This document shows positions 19,311 to 27,500 of a stretch of DNA of 27,500 bases, one piece after another (the stretch's first letter is position 1; every line of letters begins with the position of its first letter). The position numbers were made by a program, and so were the translations under genes. The stretch comes from Chrysomallon squamiferum (taxonomy: Eukaryota > Mollusca > Gastropoda > Neomphalida > Peltospiridae), in the NCBI GenBank assembly GCA_012295275.1, contig CM022665.1, positions 47,297,102 to 47,324,601 of the forward strand, written 5' to 3'. The notes beneath the pieces were generated by a model, which ran no database searches, was not told the DNA's origin, and was given only the letters and a program-made list of their open reading frames with translations.

Positions 19311-19485
19311 GAAACAAAGACTGGTGGAATACTGGGTGTATTTCACGTGGTTATTACACAGTTGGCTATGACAGTAATTTGCATACAGCTGTTTCGCCCA
19401 GGGCGGCAGGTCACGGGGTCGGGGGAGCACCGTTACGTCAACAGCGGTCGCAACGCACCTAAACACACATCTTCACCTTTCACAA
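19311..19485. promoter_or_regulatory. Complex island with octamer/E-box composite (candidate enhancer)
   Basis: About 170 bp of complex, GC-richer sequence between repeats, roughly 9.3 kb upstream of the ASCL start site. It carries CACGTG (about 19344), the composite at 19375-19391, a GC-rich block and TTACGTCA (about 19434). The ORF crossing it is unconvincing. Confidence 0.45.
19375..19391 (+). promoter_or_regulatory. POU octamer + CAGCTG E-box composite
   Basis: TAATTTGCATACAGCTG: the perfect octamer ATTTGCAT (19377-19384), one base, then the proneural E-box CAGCTG (19386-19391). The same 17-mer is repeated at 22537-22553 in different flanks. Cooperative binding of Ascl-type bHLH and Brn-type POU factors to adjoining octamer and E-box sites is known in vertebrates. 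Confidence 0.55.
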
Positions 19486-19931
19486 CGTCTTAGTTCTTTC
19501 TTCGTTCCTTTCTTTATTTCTCCTTTCTTGCTTCTGTTTTTTTCTTTATTTTTAACTTTATTGTTATATTTTTTTTTAATTTTTATTATTATTATTTTTT
19601 TGTTGTTCTTTCTTTCTTGAATTGACACTTGTAGATACTACAACAGTAAAAGTGACAAGTTTAATAAGTAATAAAATTAGCCGCAATTTTACTTGCTACT
19701 ACTAATGCTAACATAATACAGTACTAATACTTCTATTACTACCACTAGTTCTGATATTACTACTACTACAACAATTACAACTACTGCTACACTTTCAACT
19801 GCAGCTACTATTATTATTACTGCTAATATTACTTTCAGTATCATGTTAATTCGAAAACTAATACTAGTACTCTCTGCTTATAGTATTTACAACACTCTTG
19901 TTACTAATACTTCTAATATATACTAATACTT

Positions 19932-19969
<38 letters not shown>

Positions 19970-20260
19970 GTTTCTATCATTACTACTTCTGCTACAACCA
20001 CCATCACTACAACTACAACCACTTTCACAATAACAACTTCTTCAGTGTTATCACCATTCTAATACTAATACCAATCTAATACGATAATTTTACTAATATT
20101 TTATTTTTTTTTTTTTTTTTACTATTTCTGTTAATTCAACTTTTACTACTATTACAATTTGTATTTTTTTTTAAAAAAACGTCTACGCTGGTGGTACATG
20201 TGATACGAAACATGATACAACATCCACTAACAAAGATTAAACGTATACGACAATAAATTA
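19486..20260. repeat. Long decayed (ACT)n triplet tract
   Basis: T-rich DNA to 19610, then about 380 bp (19695-20070) built from ACT, ATT, ACA and TCT triplets with strong period three, then a T run (about 20104-20120). It looks codon-like but is a degraded triplet repeat with stop codons in every frame. Confidence 0.8.
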
Positions 20261-20299
20261 AACTGGTATGAATCATATGCAACTGAATGGGGAAGCAAA

Positions 20300-20404
20300 T
20301 AACTCATTTTACTTCTTTTCTTTTCTTTTTTTTTTTTTTTTTTTCTTTTTCCTTCTTTTCTTTTCTTTTTTCTTCTTCCCTTCTTCTTCTTCTCTTCTTT
20401 TTTC

Positions 20405-20435
<31 letters not shown>

Positions 20436-20440
20436 TCCTC
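20300..20440. repeat. Polypyrimidine (CT/T-rich) tract
   Basis: Almost pure T and C for about 130 bp. The ORFs on both strands are poly-Phe/Ser or poly-Lys/Glu translations. Confidence 0.95.
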
Positions 20441-20540
20441 AGTTAAATTTATTTTCTTTCTCTTTAAAATATGTTTCTCTTGGAGATTTACTCTACAAAT
20501 AAAACATTTTAAAAAAACAAACCCCAACACACACGCGAAA

Positions 20541-20935
20541 TGACGCTTCTGGTCACATGGTACGCCGCATGAAAAAAAAAGACGTCAGAGTAGTAAAACA
20601 GCAATAAAACGTCGAAAACGCCTCGGGCAGCACGCTTTCCGTGGTGGGGGGGTGGACGGACGGGGTGGGGGTGCGCGAACAGAGAGGGGGGCTGTCGATT
20701 TGCCCACGCTTTACATTAAGACACGCGACAAAAGTCAACACAGACACCGGAGCAATTGAAACAGACAAGAGCTCGCGAGAAACCAGGTCACACACGCTTC
20801 GCGGTCTTTTGTCGTAAGTAATGTGTACCGCGGTGGATTGGCCGCGTTTAACGTGCAGAACGCAACGCATCGCTCCACTGGAAACCTCGACAGAACAAAA
20901 CTCGACTGTTCCGAACACCAGATATTTAGTAGAAG
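20541..20935. promoter_or_regulatory. GC-richer island, candidate regulatory region
   Basis: Complex sequence with a G-rich block (20641-20690), CACATG and GGTCACA motifs, and a reversed CCAAT box in GGATTGGCC (about 20836). A 121-codon minus-strand ORF (20553-20918) has no recognisable domain and ends in the A/T tract, so it is not annotated as a gene. Confidence 0.3.
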
Positions 20936-20951
20936 GAAAATCTTAGAATAT

Positions 20952-20956
<5 letters not shown>

Positions 20957-21014
<58 letters not shown>

Positions 21015-21224
21015 ATATAAAATTATATATATATATAGGATATAAGATTATATATATCTATTATTATTATTATATCTATATTGATAATTTTCGTTGTTAA
21101 TTTTGCTGTTGTTGTTGTTGTTAATGTTGATTGTTTAAACACTACTTTTTTTGATTGTTTAAATATATATTTTTTGTGTATGTATGTATGTATGTATGTG
21201 TATGTGTATGTGTTTGTGTATGTA

Positions 21225-21255
<31 letters not shown>

Positions 21256-21384
21256 GTATGTATGTATATATGAATATATGTATTTATCGATCCTCGACTT
21301 TTTTTCTGTTACAGCATCTACTACCACCACTAACATCACAACTACTACAACTGCCATTTCCACTCCTACTGCAACTACTACTAC

Positions 21385-21439
<55 letters not shown>

Positions 21440-21440
21440 T
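20957..21440. repeat. (TA)n, TATG/TG and (ATT)n microsatellite cluster
   Basis: TA 20960-21011, a short directly repeated GGATATAARATTATATATAT unit (21013-21056), GTT tract near 21105-21122, TATG/TG 21177-21275, ACT triplets 21318-21384, ATT 21384-21436. ORFs are repeat translations. Confidence 0.95.
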
Positions 21441-21690
21441 TAATTGTCATCAACAGCATCATCGTTGTTATCAACGTCATCATCAACATCAACAACTGTG
21501 ATACGTCTGTATTATAACGTTATCGCTGTGCTGTTTGATCTGTCTTAAGAAATGTCTCACATGTAAAACAATTTGAATTCAACGTGCGCGTGCACGGCTA
21601 AAATCGATTTCACATACCGGCGCCATCTTACACATGCACGACATTCTCTCACGTGCAACCCGCAACAGTTTATTTAGATCAGATTAGAAA
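21441..21690. other. Complex intergenic stretch
   Basis: It contains the phrase CGTGCGCGTGCACG (about 21582-21595, NRF1-like) and, on the minus strand, AAGATGGCGCCGG (about 21614-21627, YY1-like). No gene was seen. Confidence 0.5.
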
Positions 21691-21724
21691 CATACACAGA
21701 GATAGATAGATTTTTTTAAAATTT

Positions 21725-21751
21725 CTGTTTAATTAATTAATTAATTAATTA

Positions 21752-21788
<37 letters not shown>

Positions 21789-21967
21789 GCAAAATAACAA
21801 AAACAAGAAAGTGTATGAGAAATATTTAAAATGCCTTAAGAAGGTTCTTTTCTTCTTTTACACGCACACACACGCACACGCACATAGTAGTTTGTTGTTT
21901 TTTTGTTTTTATTTTGTTTTTTTTTTTTTGTTTTTTTTATTTGTTGGTTTTTGTTGTTTTATAATAG

Positions 21968-22000
<33 letters not shown>

Positions 22001-22281
22001 TATTACTTATTATTATTATTACTATTTTTTAGGTCTTTTTGTTTGGATGGATGTGAATGGGGGAGGTTGTTTCTTTTTAGTGTAGTTTTTATATATATAT
22101 ATATATTGTTGTTGTTTTGTTTTCTTTCTGTCCTTATTTTTAACATCATGTCTGGCAAGTCAGATCTCCTTTTTACACACACACACACGCACACACACAC
22201 ACACGCACTTACATGTCAGCTACAACAAAAATATTAATAACAAATATAAAATAAACAAATCAGTTAATTAAAAATATAATA

Positions 22282-22322
<41 letters not shown>

Positions 22323-22450
22323 TAACAGTAGTAGTAGTAATACTAGTAGCAACAGTAGTAGTAGTAGCAGCAGCAGCAATAACAATAATAATGAAGATGA
22401 AGATAAATTAATTAATTTAAAAAAAAAAAAATTCTTCATAAAATCTCATA
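21725..22450. repeat. (TTAA)n, (AAT)n, (ATT)n, CA and GTA microsatellite cluster
   Basis: TTAA 21728-21755, AAT 21756-21786, CA-rich 21860-21885, ATT 21968-22022, CA 22176-22206, AAT 22278-22321, GTA/GCA triplets 22327-22395. No gene. Confidence 0.95.
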
Positions 22451-22459
22451 AACAATTAA

Positions 22460-22620
22460 ATGGAGATACTCGACGCATATATCAGTTCTGAGTACACACT
22501 TTAGCCACGCCCCAGTTTCGAGTGCAAAAATGGAGATAATTTGCATACAGCTGCTCGTAAGTAAACGTTGCTGTGGATGATACCATCCAATCCAGCGACG
22601 ACGTATTCAAGATTTAAAAA
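22460..22620. promoter_or_regulatory. Complex island with octamer/E-box composite (candidate enhancer)
   Basis: A short complex stretch about 12.5 kb upstream of the ASCL start site, flanked on both sides by low-complexity DNA. It holds CCACGCCCC (22505-22513), the octamer/E-box 17-mer, a forkhead-like GTAAACG (about 22560) and a CCAAT (about 22587). Confidence 0.45.
22537..22553 (+). promoter_or_regulatory. POU octamer + CAGCTG E-box composite, second copy
   Basis: TAATTTGCATACAGCTG is identical to 19375-19391 over 17 bp; the bases on either side differ (GGAGA...CTCGT here, GACAG...TTTCG there), so this is not a duplicated segment. Confidence 0.55.
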
Positions 22621-23230
22621 ATAAAAAAAAAAAAAAAAAAAAAAAGAGAGAGAGAGAGAGGGAGAGAGAGAGAGAATTATATAATTAAAATAAAATAAAA
22701 ATGGTGGATATTATTGCTATTCTCCATTATAACTCGCTTGTCGACAAACTGATAAATTATTAATAATAATAATAAATTTAAAAAAAAAAAAAAACAGGTG
22801 TACGGCGATTGGTTGTATAAGGAACACCCTCCCCATACCATTAATGTCTAACCAAACAGTTGAATAATAAAAAAAAAAAAAAAAAAGATAACAAATCTGA
22901 CAGGCAGTATTTATTACGAAATCAACATTTCTATCTATTTTTTTATCTGGGCGGTGCTTAGTAAGCCACGCCCTCTGTTATCATAATTATGTATTTGTTG
23001 ATACAACGAGATAACTAAACTATTCGATGTTCTTTTATGGTAATAATAAAAATAATAAGAAGGAGGAGAGAATTTAAAAAAAAAAAAAAAAAAAACAAGA
23101 AGAAGAAGTACACCAACAACAACAACGACAATAACAGTAACACAACAACAACAACACTTCAATAACAATAGCAGTAATTTGAAATTATACTGTAAATCAA
23201 AAATAATTATTACGGTCATCTTATGTCGCG
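22621..23230. other. Low-complexity DNA with a 25 bp imperfect palindrome
   Basis: Poly-A and (GA)n 22622-22674, A runs near 22779, 22868 and 23076, AAC triplets 23110-23155. A GGGCG-GT-GCTTA-G-TAAGC-CA-CGCCC palindrome lies at 22949-22973. No gene. Confidence 0.75.
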
Positions 23231-23784
23231 GTTTATTTGTACGAAAAATACTGCGTAGTCCTAAACAAGAGTTGTCTTTCGTGGAATGCTGATTGTTCAG
23301 GCCAACTATACGTGAAATGCGAACTGCCAGCTTTTGTACAGAAATGTAAAACGGGAAAGAGATAGTTCTTGCTATGACGAGAGATTCGTCTGTTTGTTTA
23401 TTTTCTTACTTATTTACTTAACTTAATTTTTATTTTATTTTATTTTAACTTATTTTTATTTATAATTTCTTTTTAATTTGGAAGATTGTATTAACAATTC
23501 TGACGTCTGGTCCTGTTACAATGAGCTTTTTAAAAAGCCAGTGTACGATTTATATATATATATGTTTGCATGTATAATAAATAACTATATAACTAACTGT
23601 AATTATAAGTATATATAAATATAAAACTAAATAAATAAATATATATACACCTATATTAAAAAGTGTATCTACACCATGTACAGCCTAACAGTGAAACACA
23701 CCTAGTTGATGATCTACACCAAGCCGAGTTATTCGGCCGAACAAAAGAAGATAAAACAACATTGCACCCAGAAATACCACACTC

Positions 23785-23817
<33 letters not shown>

Positions 23818-24185
23818 CCACCCAGAAATACCCTGGCGATCCCAGAGATTGATCCGGACAGATGAACCTTGAATTGGACGTTGGCACGTAAAAAGAGTTT
23901 TCCATCCATCCACTCTGCCCAGACAGATGAACCGACATTTCTCTACTCTGTCACTGCCTCAGTTAACTGTGCAGTAAGCTTGCACTGAGCAAAATACACA
24001 AGTGATGGAAGAAAGTGTGTTGTACAGCGAAACGTCATGTTTAATCTGTTTTTACTTTTCTTGGGTAAACCGGCACGCGGTTCGTACGACTTGTATTCGG
24101 TTGTAAAAAAAAAATCTCTTTCTTTCTGGCCCCACCCCCGGGCTTTTACTGTTAAAATATGTGGAAAAGCACGATTTGTTTTCTT

Positions 24186-24194
<9 letters not shown>
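23231..24194. other. Mostly unique DNA with patchwork short duplications
   Basis: CACCCAGAAATACC occurs at 23765-23778 and again at 23819-23832, separated by 10 bases and a T29 run (23789-23817). GACAGATGAACC occurs at 23857-23868 and 23922-23933, and CACTCTGCC at about 23780 and 23911. ORFs crossing the T run are not credible. No gene was recognised. Confidence 0.6.
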
Positions 24195-24254
<60 letters not shown>

Positions 24255-24379
24255 ACATAAAGAAATTTAAACTGTTCTAGTGTATACAAAATGAAGTAGT
24301 ATCTAATAAGTTATCGTACGCTGATACAACACTTAGAAATGACTTTGCTTTAAGGCTTTTAATTTTATTATTATTATTA

Positions 24380-24415
<36 letters not shown>

Positions 24416-24477
24416 TACTACTACTACTATTACGATTATTATTTGTATTATTATTACTATTACTATTATTATTATTA

Positions 24478-24514
<37 letters not shown>

Positions 24515-24537
24515 TCTTTTTCTGTCGTGTATGGGTG

Positions 24538-24568
<31 letters not shown>

Positions 24569-24570
24569 AC
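24195..24570. repeat. (TG)n, (ATT)n and (ACT)n microsatellites
   Basis: TG 24195-24251, ATT types about 24366-24511, ACT about 24539-24568. Confidence 0.96.
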
Positions 24571-24739
24571 AAGTAGCAGATGACACAGAATAACGGTTTG
24601 TCACGTGATACTTACTCGTGCAGTTATAAAATAAATGTCAGGTTGACAAGGGGCGTGTTCCCGTGTTGCCCACCTGTATGCAGATAGGATGACTGTAATC
24701 TAAAATACACAGATTACCTTATCTTACTGAAACAGCTGT

Positions 24740-24741
<2 letters not shown>
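24571..24741. promoter_or_regulatory. Complex island with variant octamer/E-box composite
   Basis: About 170 bp between repeats. It contains CACGTG (about 24603), GGGGCGTG, the composite variant at 24671-24685 on the minus strand (ATCTGCATACAGGTG) and a separate CAGCTG (24733-24738). It is roughly 14.6 kb upstream of the ASCL start site. Confidence 0.4.
24671..24685 (-). promoter_or_regulatory. Octamer-like + CAGGTG E-box composite
   Basis: The minus strand reads ATCTGCATACAGGTG: 13 of 15 positions match the composite at 19377-19391, with the same one-base spacer and an intact proneural-type E-box (CAGGTG). Confidence 0.4.

Positions 24742-24818
<77 letters not shown>
24742..24818. repeat. 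(TC)n microsatellite
   Basis: About 38 CT units. Confidence 0.98.
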
Positions 24819-24821
<3 letters not shown>

Positions 24822-25075
24822 AGTTGCAGCAGCAGCAGTAGAAATAACAGTAGAAGTTGATGTAGCAACAGAAGCATGAAAAATAAAATAACAATAAAAA
24901 TTTAAACGTTTCTCTTTTTTCTTTTTTTCTGAGACTCAGTCTTTGAGGCTCTTTTGCAAATATAAAGCTAATTCAGTCTAATACGTGCATAAGTACTTGT
25001 CCGTCACCATGCATACATGTACTATTAGTTTATTTAGCTGTAGAAAATGTAAACGAAAATAGTGATTCAAGTTTA

Positions 25076-25106
<31 letters not shown>

Positions 25107-25311
25107 ATTTTATTATTATTACTACTAATAGTGACTTTATTATATATATTTTTTTTTTTAGTGGGGATAGCGTTAATTCTTAGTTGTAACGTAATAGCAC
25201 TGGCTGGACACGCCTAACATTAATTTAATAATACTTTGTTAATAACACACGTGTAGGTGTACCTTATGGCTGAAGTTAATAATCAACCTATTGAACTGCA
25301 TGTAAATTTTA

Positions 25312-25351
<40 letters not shown>

Positions 25352-25411
25352 GTAGTAGTAGTAGTAGTAAGTAGTAGTAGTAGTATATAAACACATATAT
25401 AGTAATATGCA

Positions 25412-25463
<52 letters not shown>

Positions 25464-25573
25464 TAACTAACATAGATTTTATAATTATATACACATATAC
25501 ACATATACTGATACACGTGACACTAGAAATGATTAACGACGATACCAGCTGAGCCGTAATCAATATCATGCAT
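24819..25573. other. AT-rich intergenic DNA with AAT/GTA/ATT arrays
   Basis: TA 25086-25106, AAT 25312-25350, GTA 25351-25385, ATT 25411-25460. The minus-strand ORF 25309-25569 is repeat translation. No gene until the tRNA. Confidence 0.85.
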
Positions 25574-25655
25574 GGTAGCGTGGCCGAGCGGTCTAAGGCG
25601 CTGGTTTAAGGCACCAGTCTCCTCGGAGGCGTGGGTTCGAATCCCACCGCTGCCA
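25574..25655 (+). tRNA. tRNA-Leu (anticodon AAG)
   Basis: An 82 nt type II tRNA. The acceptor stem GGTAGCG pairs with CGCTGCC (one G-T pair) and has discriminator A. The A box is TGGCCGAGCGG (25581-25591). The anticodon stem CTGGT/ACCAG encloses loop TTAAGGC, giving anticodon AAG (read as IAG after deamination, decoding CUU and related Leu codons). The long variable arm is TCTCCTCGGAGGCG. The T arm TGGGTTCGAATCCCA contains the B box GGTTCGAATCC (25634-25644). There is no intron and no encoded CCA. All stems are intact, so it looks functional. Confidence 0.98.
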
Positions 25656-25661
25656 CATGTA

Positions 25662-25672
25662 TTTTTTTTTTT
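25662..25672 (+). terminator. RNA polymerase III terminator
   Basis: A T11 run begins seven bases after the tRNA 3' end, with more T runs following. Confidence 0.85.
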
Positions 25673-25860
25673 CTTTTTTCTTTTTTGTAGTTTTTTTCCC
25701 CTTAGCGATATACATTTTATATATAAAAATGTACCTTTGACTGTCCAAAGAAAAATACTAAAGGACAGAAGTTACTGTGACACTGTGTATTGTTTGGAGA
25801 AATAAAGTCGTGAGTGGATTTGTGGATGTGAACTGGATAAACATTATTATTTTATTATTA

Positions 25861-26596
25861 CAGTGGTACCTCGAGTTACGAGTTTTCCGAGTTACGAGCA
25901 ACCGCCCGGTCGATTTTTTGCTTTATGTTGCGAGCCAAAATTCGAGTTACGAGCTAGTTGGCGCAACGAACAACACAACATCCGTCCAGCATCCCGCGTC
26001 TCATTTGTTTACTGCATGTGGTTACCTCGCCTCGGAAACATCTCTGTTGTATTGTGCTCGCGTTTTGTGCAGTATTTTGCAAAATTTCCATGGATCCTAA
26101 GAAAGTGAGTGCAAAGGACAGTGGTGAGAAGAAGAAGCGGATGATGTCCATTGAATTAAAGCATGAAATCACAGAAAAACATGAGCGAGGTGTGCATGTA
26201 GTCAACATGGTTAGGCAGCACGAGCGAAGTACTTTTACGATATTTACCATACTGAAGCAGAAGGAGTTGATAAAGGCTATAACTCCATCCAAAGGCGTTA
26301 AAATAATGTCTAAGCTGCGGACCTCTGACCATGAAAAGATGGAGAAACCCTAACCCTGTACACTTTACAAAACCAATTTACTTGTTTACATTCTCTCATA
26401 TTATGTTTTTTATACAATATTTGTCATTTATACATACATTTATCTTATTTAAAAACACGTTACAAAACATTGGGGTGGAAAGGATTAATGGTATTTCAAA
26501 TAATTTCATTTGGGAAAATTGATTTGATATACGAGCAAATTTGAGTTACTACCTCGGTCACAGAACGAATTAAACTCGTAAGTCAAGGTACCACTG
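25861..26596 (+). mobile_element. Non-autonomous Tigger/pogo-type DNA transposon
   Basis: The element starts CAGTGGTACCTCGAGTTACG and ends with the inverted complement (GTAAGTCAAGGTACCACTG); the first 23 bases of the two termini match at 21 positions. A TA dinucleotide flanks both ends (25859-25860 and 26597-26598), the Tc1/mariner-superfamily target duplication. Sub-terminal GAGTTACGAG motifs are repeated at the left end. It sits inside an (ATT)n microsatellite. At 736 bp it is far shorter than an autonomous Tigger, having lost most of the transposase gene. Confidence 0.9.
26090..26353 (+). pseudogene. Truncated Tigger transposase, N-terminal HTH only
   Basis: An 87-codon frame begins MDPKKVSAKDSGEKKKRMM and continues into a CENP-B/pogo-type N-terminal helix-turn-helix (about residues 20-65, including KHEITEKHERGVHVV and STFTIFTILKQKE). 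It stops shortly after the SKLRTSDHEKMEK segment. The second DNA-binding (CENPB) domain and the DDE catalytic domain are missing, so the product could bind DNA at most and cannot transpose. The ATG at 26090 is chosen because it gives the family's usual start; the frame is open upstream to 25958. Confidence 0.85.
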
Positions 26597-26597
26597 T

Positions 26598-26610
26598 ATT
26601 ATTATTATTA

Positions 26611-26656
<46 letters not shown>
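26598..26656. repeat. (ATT)n microsatellite
   Basis: ATT/TTA units directly adjoin the transposon's right end and continue the ATT sequence present at its left end (25842-25860). Confidence 0.96.
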
Positions 26657-26658
<2 letters not shown>

Positions 26659-27500
26659 TTGGATTTGAAACAGAGCAGAGAATAATTATTTCTGGTTATG
26701 AATTCATTAAATGTTTCCATTTGAAAGAAAAAAAAAACAAAGAAAGAACATTCTTTATATCTACAAGTTATTATTTTACTTGCGTGACATATATATAAAC
26801 AAAAACAAATTACGACAACTGAATAATATTGATACAATGAAAAAAAAACCAACGCAGCCATTTTACCACGTGATAACTGGAGCCGTGATGTCATGGTATT
26901 TAGGGCGGACTGAAAGCTGTACTAAAAGAAAACACAGCAAATAATGACGTCACAACTACATGCTTATGAAAATAAAGGAGTCCAGATTTTGGATCGTTTT
27001 ACTTTGTTTTTTTTATGTTGAAAAGGAACAAGAAAACTCGATTAAAACATAACTTGGAAGTCTGCAGGACGTTAAGATTATTTCCTCAAACCACCAAACT
27101 TAGAGTTGTTGCTTACAATACGCGATTTTCTCAAGGAATATCGTAATTCATTTCGCCGAATGACGAAAAATAAAAAATTATAAAATAAATAAAATAAATA
27201 TTAAAAAACATTCATTCACGTTGAGTCTTGAACACCAAATGCGATAAACAGCACAATTTACGCAATAATTTTTGGAAATCGAGTGCTATATATAGAATTT
27301 GACGTCAACACATTCAACGTAAGGTGATTTCTTTCGATCTGGATGTCGTCTTACAAAACAAGCTTTGTTCTTCATGTACAAAAAATATGAAATACTCTAA
27401 AACCTTCCCAGCTTACAAAGATTGTGGGGAGCAGAGCAATATTATGAAGCCGTGCCTCTTATAATAATCATTAATCTATAAATTATAATACGGCCCAATA
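26657..27500. other. AT-rich intergenic DNA
   Basis: Mostly unique sequence. Perfect CRE octamers lie at 26945-26952 and 27300-27307, and a CACGTGA at about 26867. Short ORFs have no recognisable domain. No gene was seen. Confidence 0.7.

Noticed and set aside
20553-20918. Minus-strand ORF of 121 codons
   Set aside because: No recognisable domain or codon bias was visible, and overlapping frames are also open. It lies in a GC-richer island where chance ORFs lengthen.
25572-25805. ORF of 77 codons beginning MVAWPSGLRRW
   Set aside because: It is a translation of the tRNA-Leu gene and its poly-T tail; this peptide is a well-known artefact of tRNA sequence.
26348-26357. Telomere-like CCCTAACCCT
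   Set aside because: Only one and a half units inside the transposon remnant; not an interstitial telomere array.

Overview
This is eukaryotic, animal-type genomic DNA. It is AT-rich and filled with long microsatellites: (ATT)n, (TA)n, (TC)n, (CA)n, (ATTTT)n and long A/T homopolymers. It holds one intronless-coding bHLH gene, one eukaryotic type II tRNA gene and a pogo/Tigger-type DNA transposon remnant. The repeat load and the form of the proneural gene suggest a lophotrochozoan, plausibly a cephalopod mollusc. That species-level guess is an inference from style, not from a diagnostic sequence.

Layout. The only convincing protein-coding gene is an achaete-scute (ASCL) proneural transcription factor on the minus strand at 9189-9905. 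It has a TATA box (10096-10101) and GC/CACCC and E-box elements upstream. A consensus splice donor lies nine bases after the stop codon, so a 3'UTR intron is likely. Positions 1-9170 lie on its 3' side: microsatellites, a ~210 bp foldback (1803-2013), a pair of diverged 330 bp repeats (4151-4476 and 5813-6155), a GC-richer island (5140-5560), a possible transposon relic (6410-6480) and two minisatellites (7911-8100). Positions 10.2-27.5 kb lie on its 5' side: repeats interrupted by short islands of complex, GC-richer DNA near 14.4, 16.0-16.5, 17.8-18.1, 19.3-19.5, 20.5-20.9, 21.5-21.7, 22.5 and 24.6 kb. A tRNA-Leu(AAG) gene is at 25574-25655 and a 736 bp non-autonomous Tigger-like element at 25861-26596.

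How it may work together. The striking signal is regulatory. An identical 17-mer, a POU octamer joined through one base to the proneural E-box CAGCTG, occurs in two unrelated upstream islands (19375-19391 and 22537-22553). A close variant lies at 24671-24685 and a decayed one at 16844-16858. Adjacent octamer plus E-box is the arrangement known for cooperative binding by Ascl and Brn/POU proteins, so these islands could be auto- or cross-regulatory enhancers of the ASCL gene. A separate island carries three perfect CRE sites (TGACGTCA) at an exact 35 bp spacing (16360-16437). No other protein-coding gene can be supported; the remaining ORFs are translations of repeats or chance ORFs in islands.
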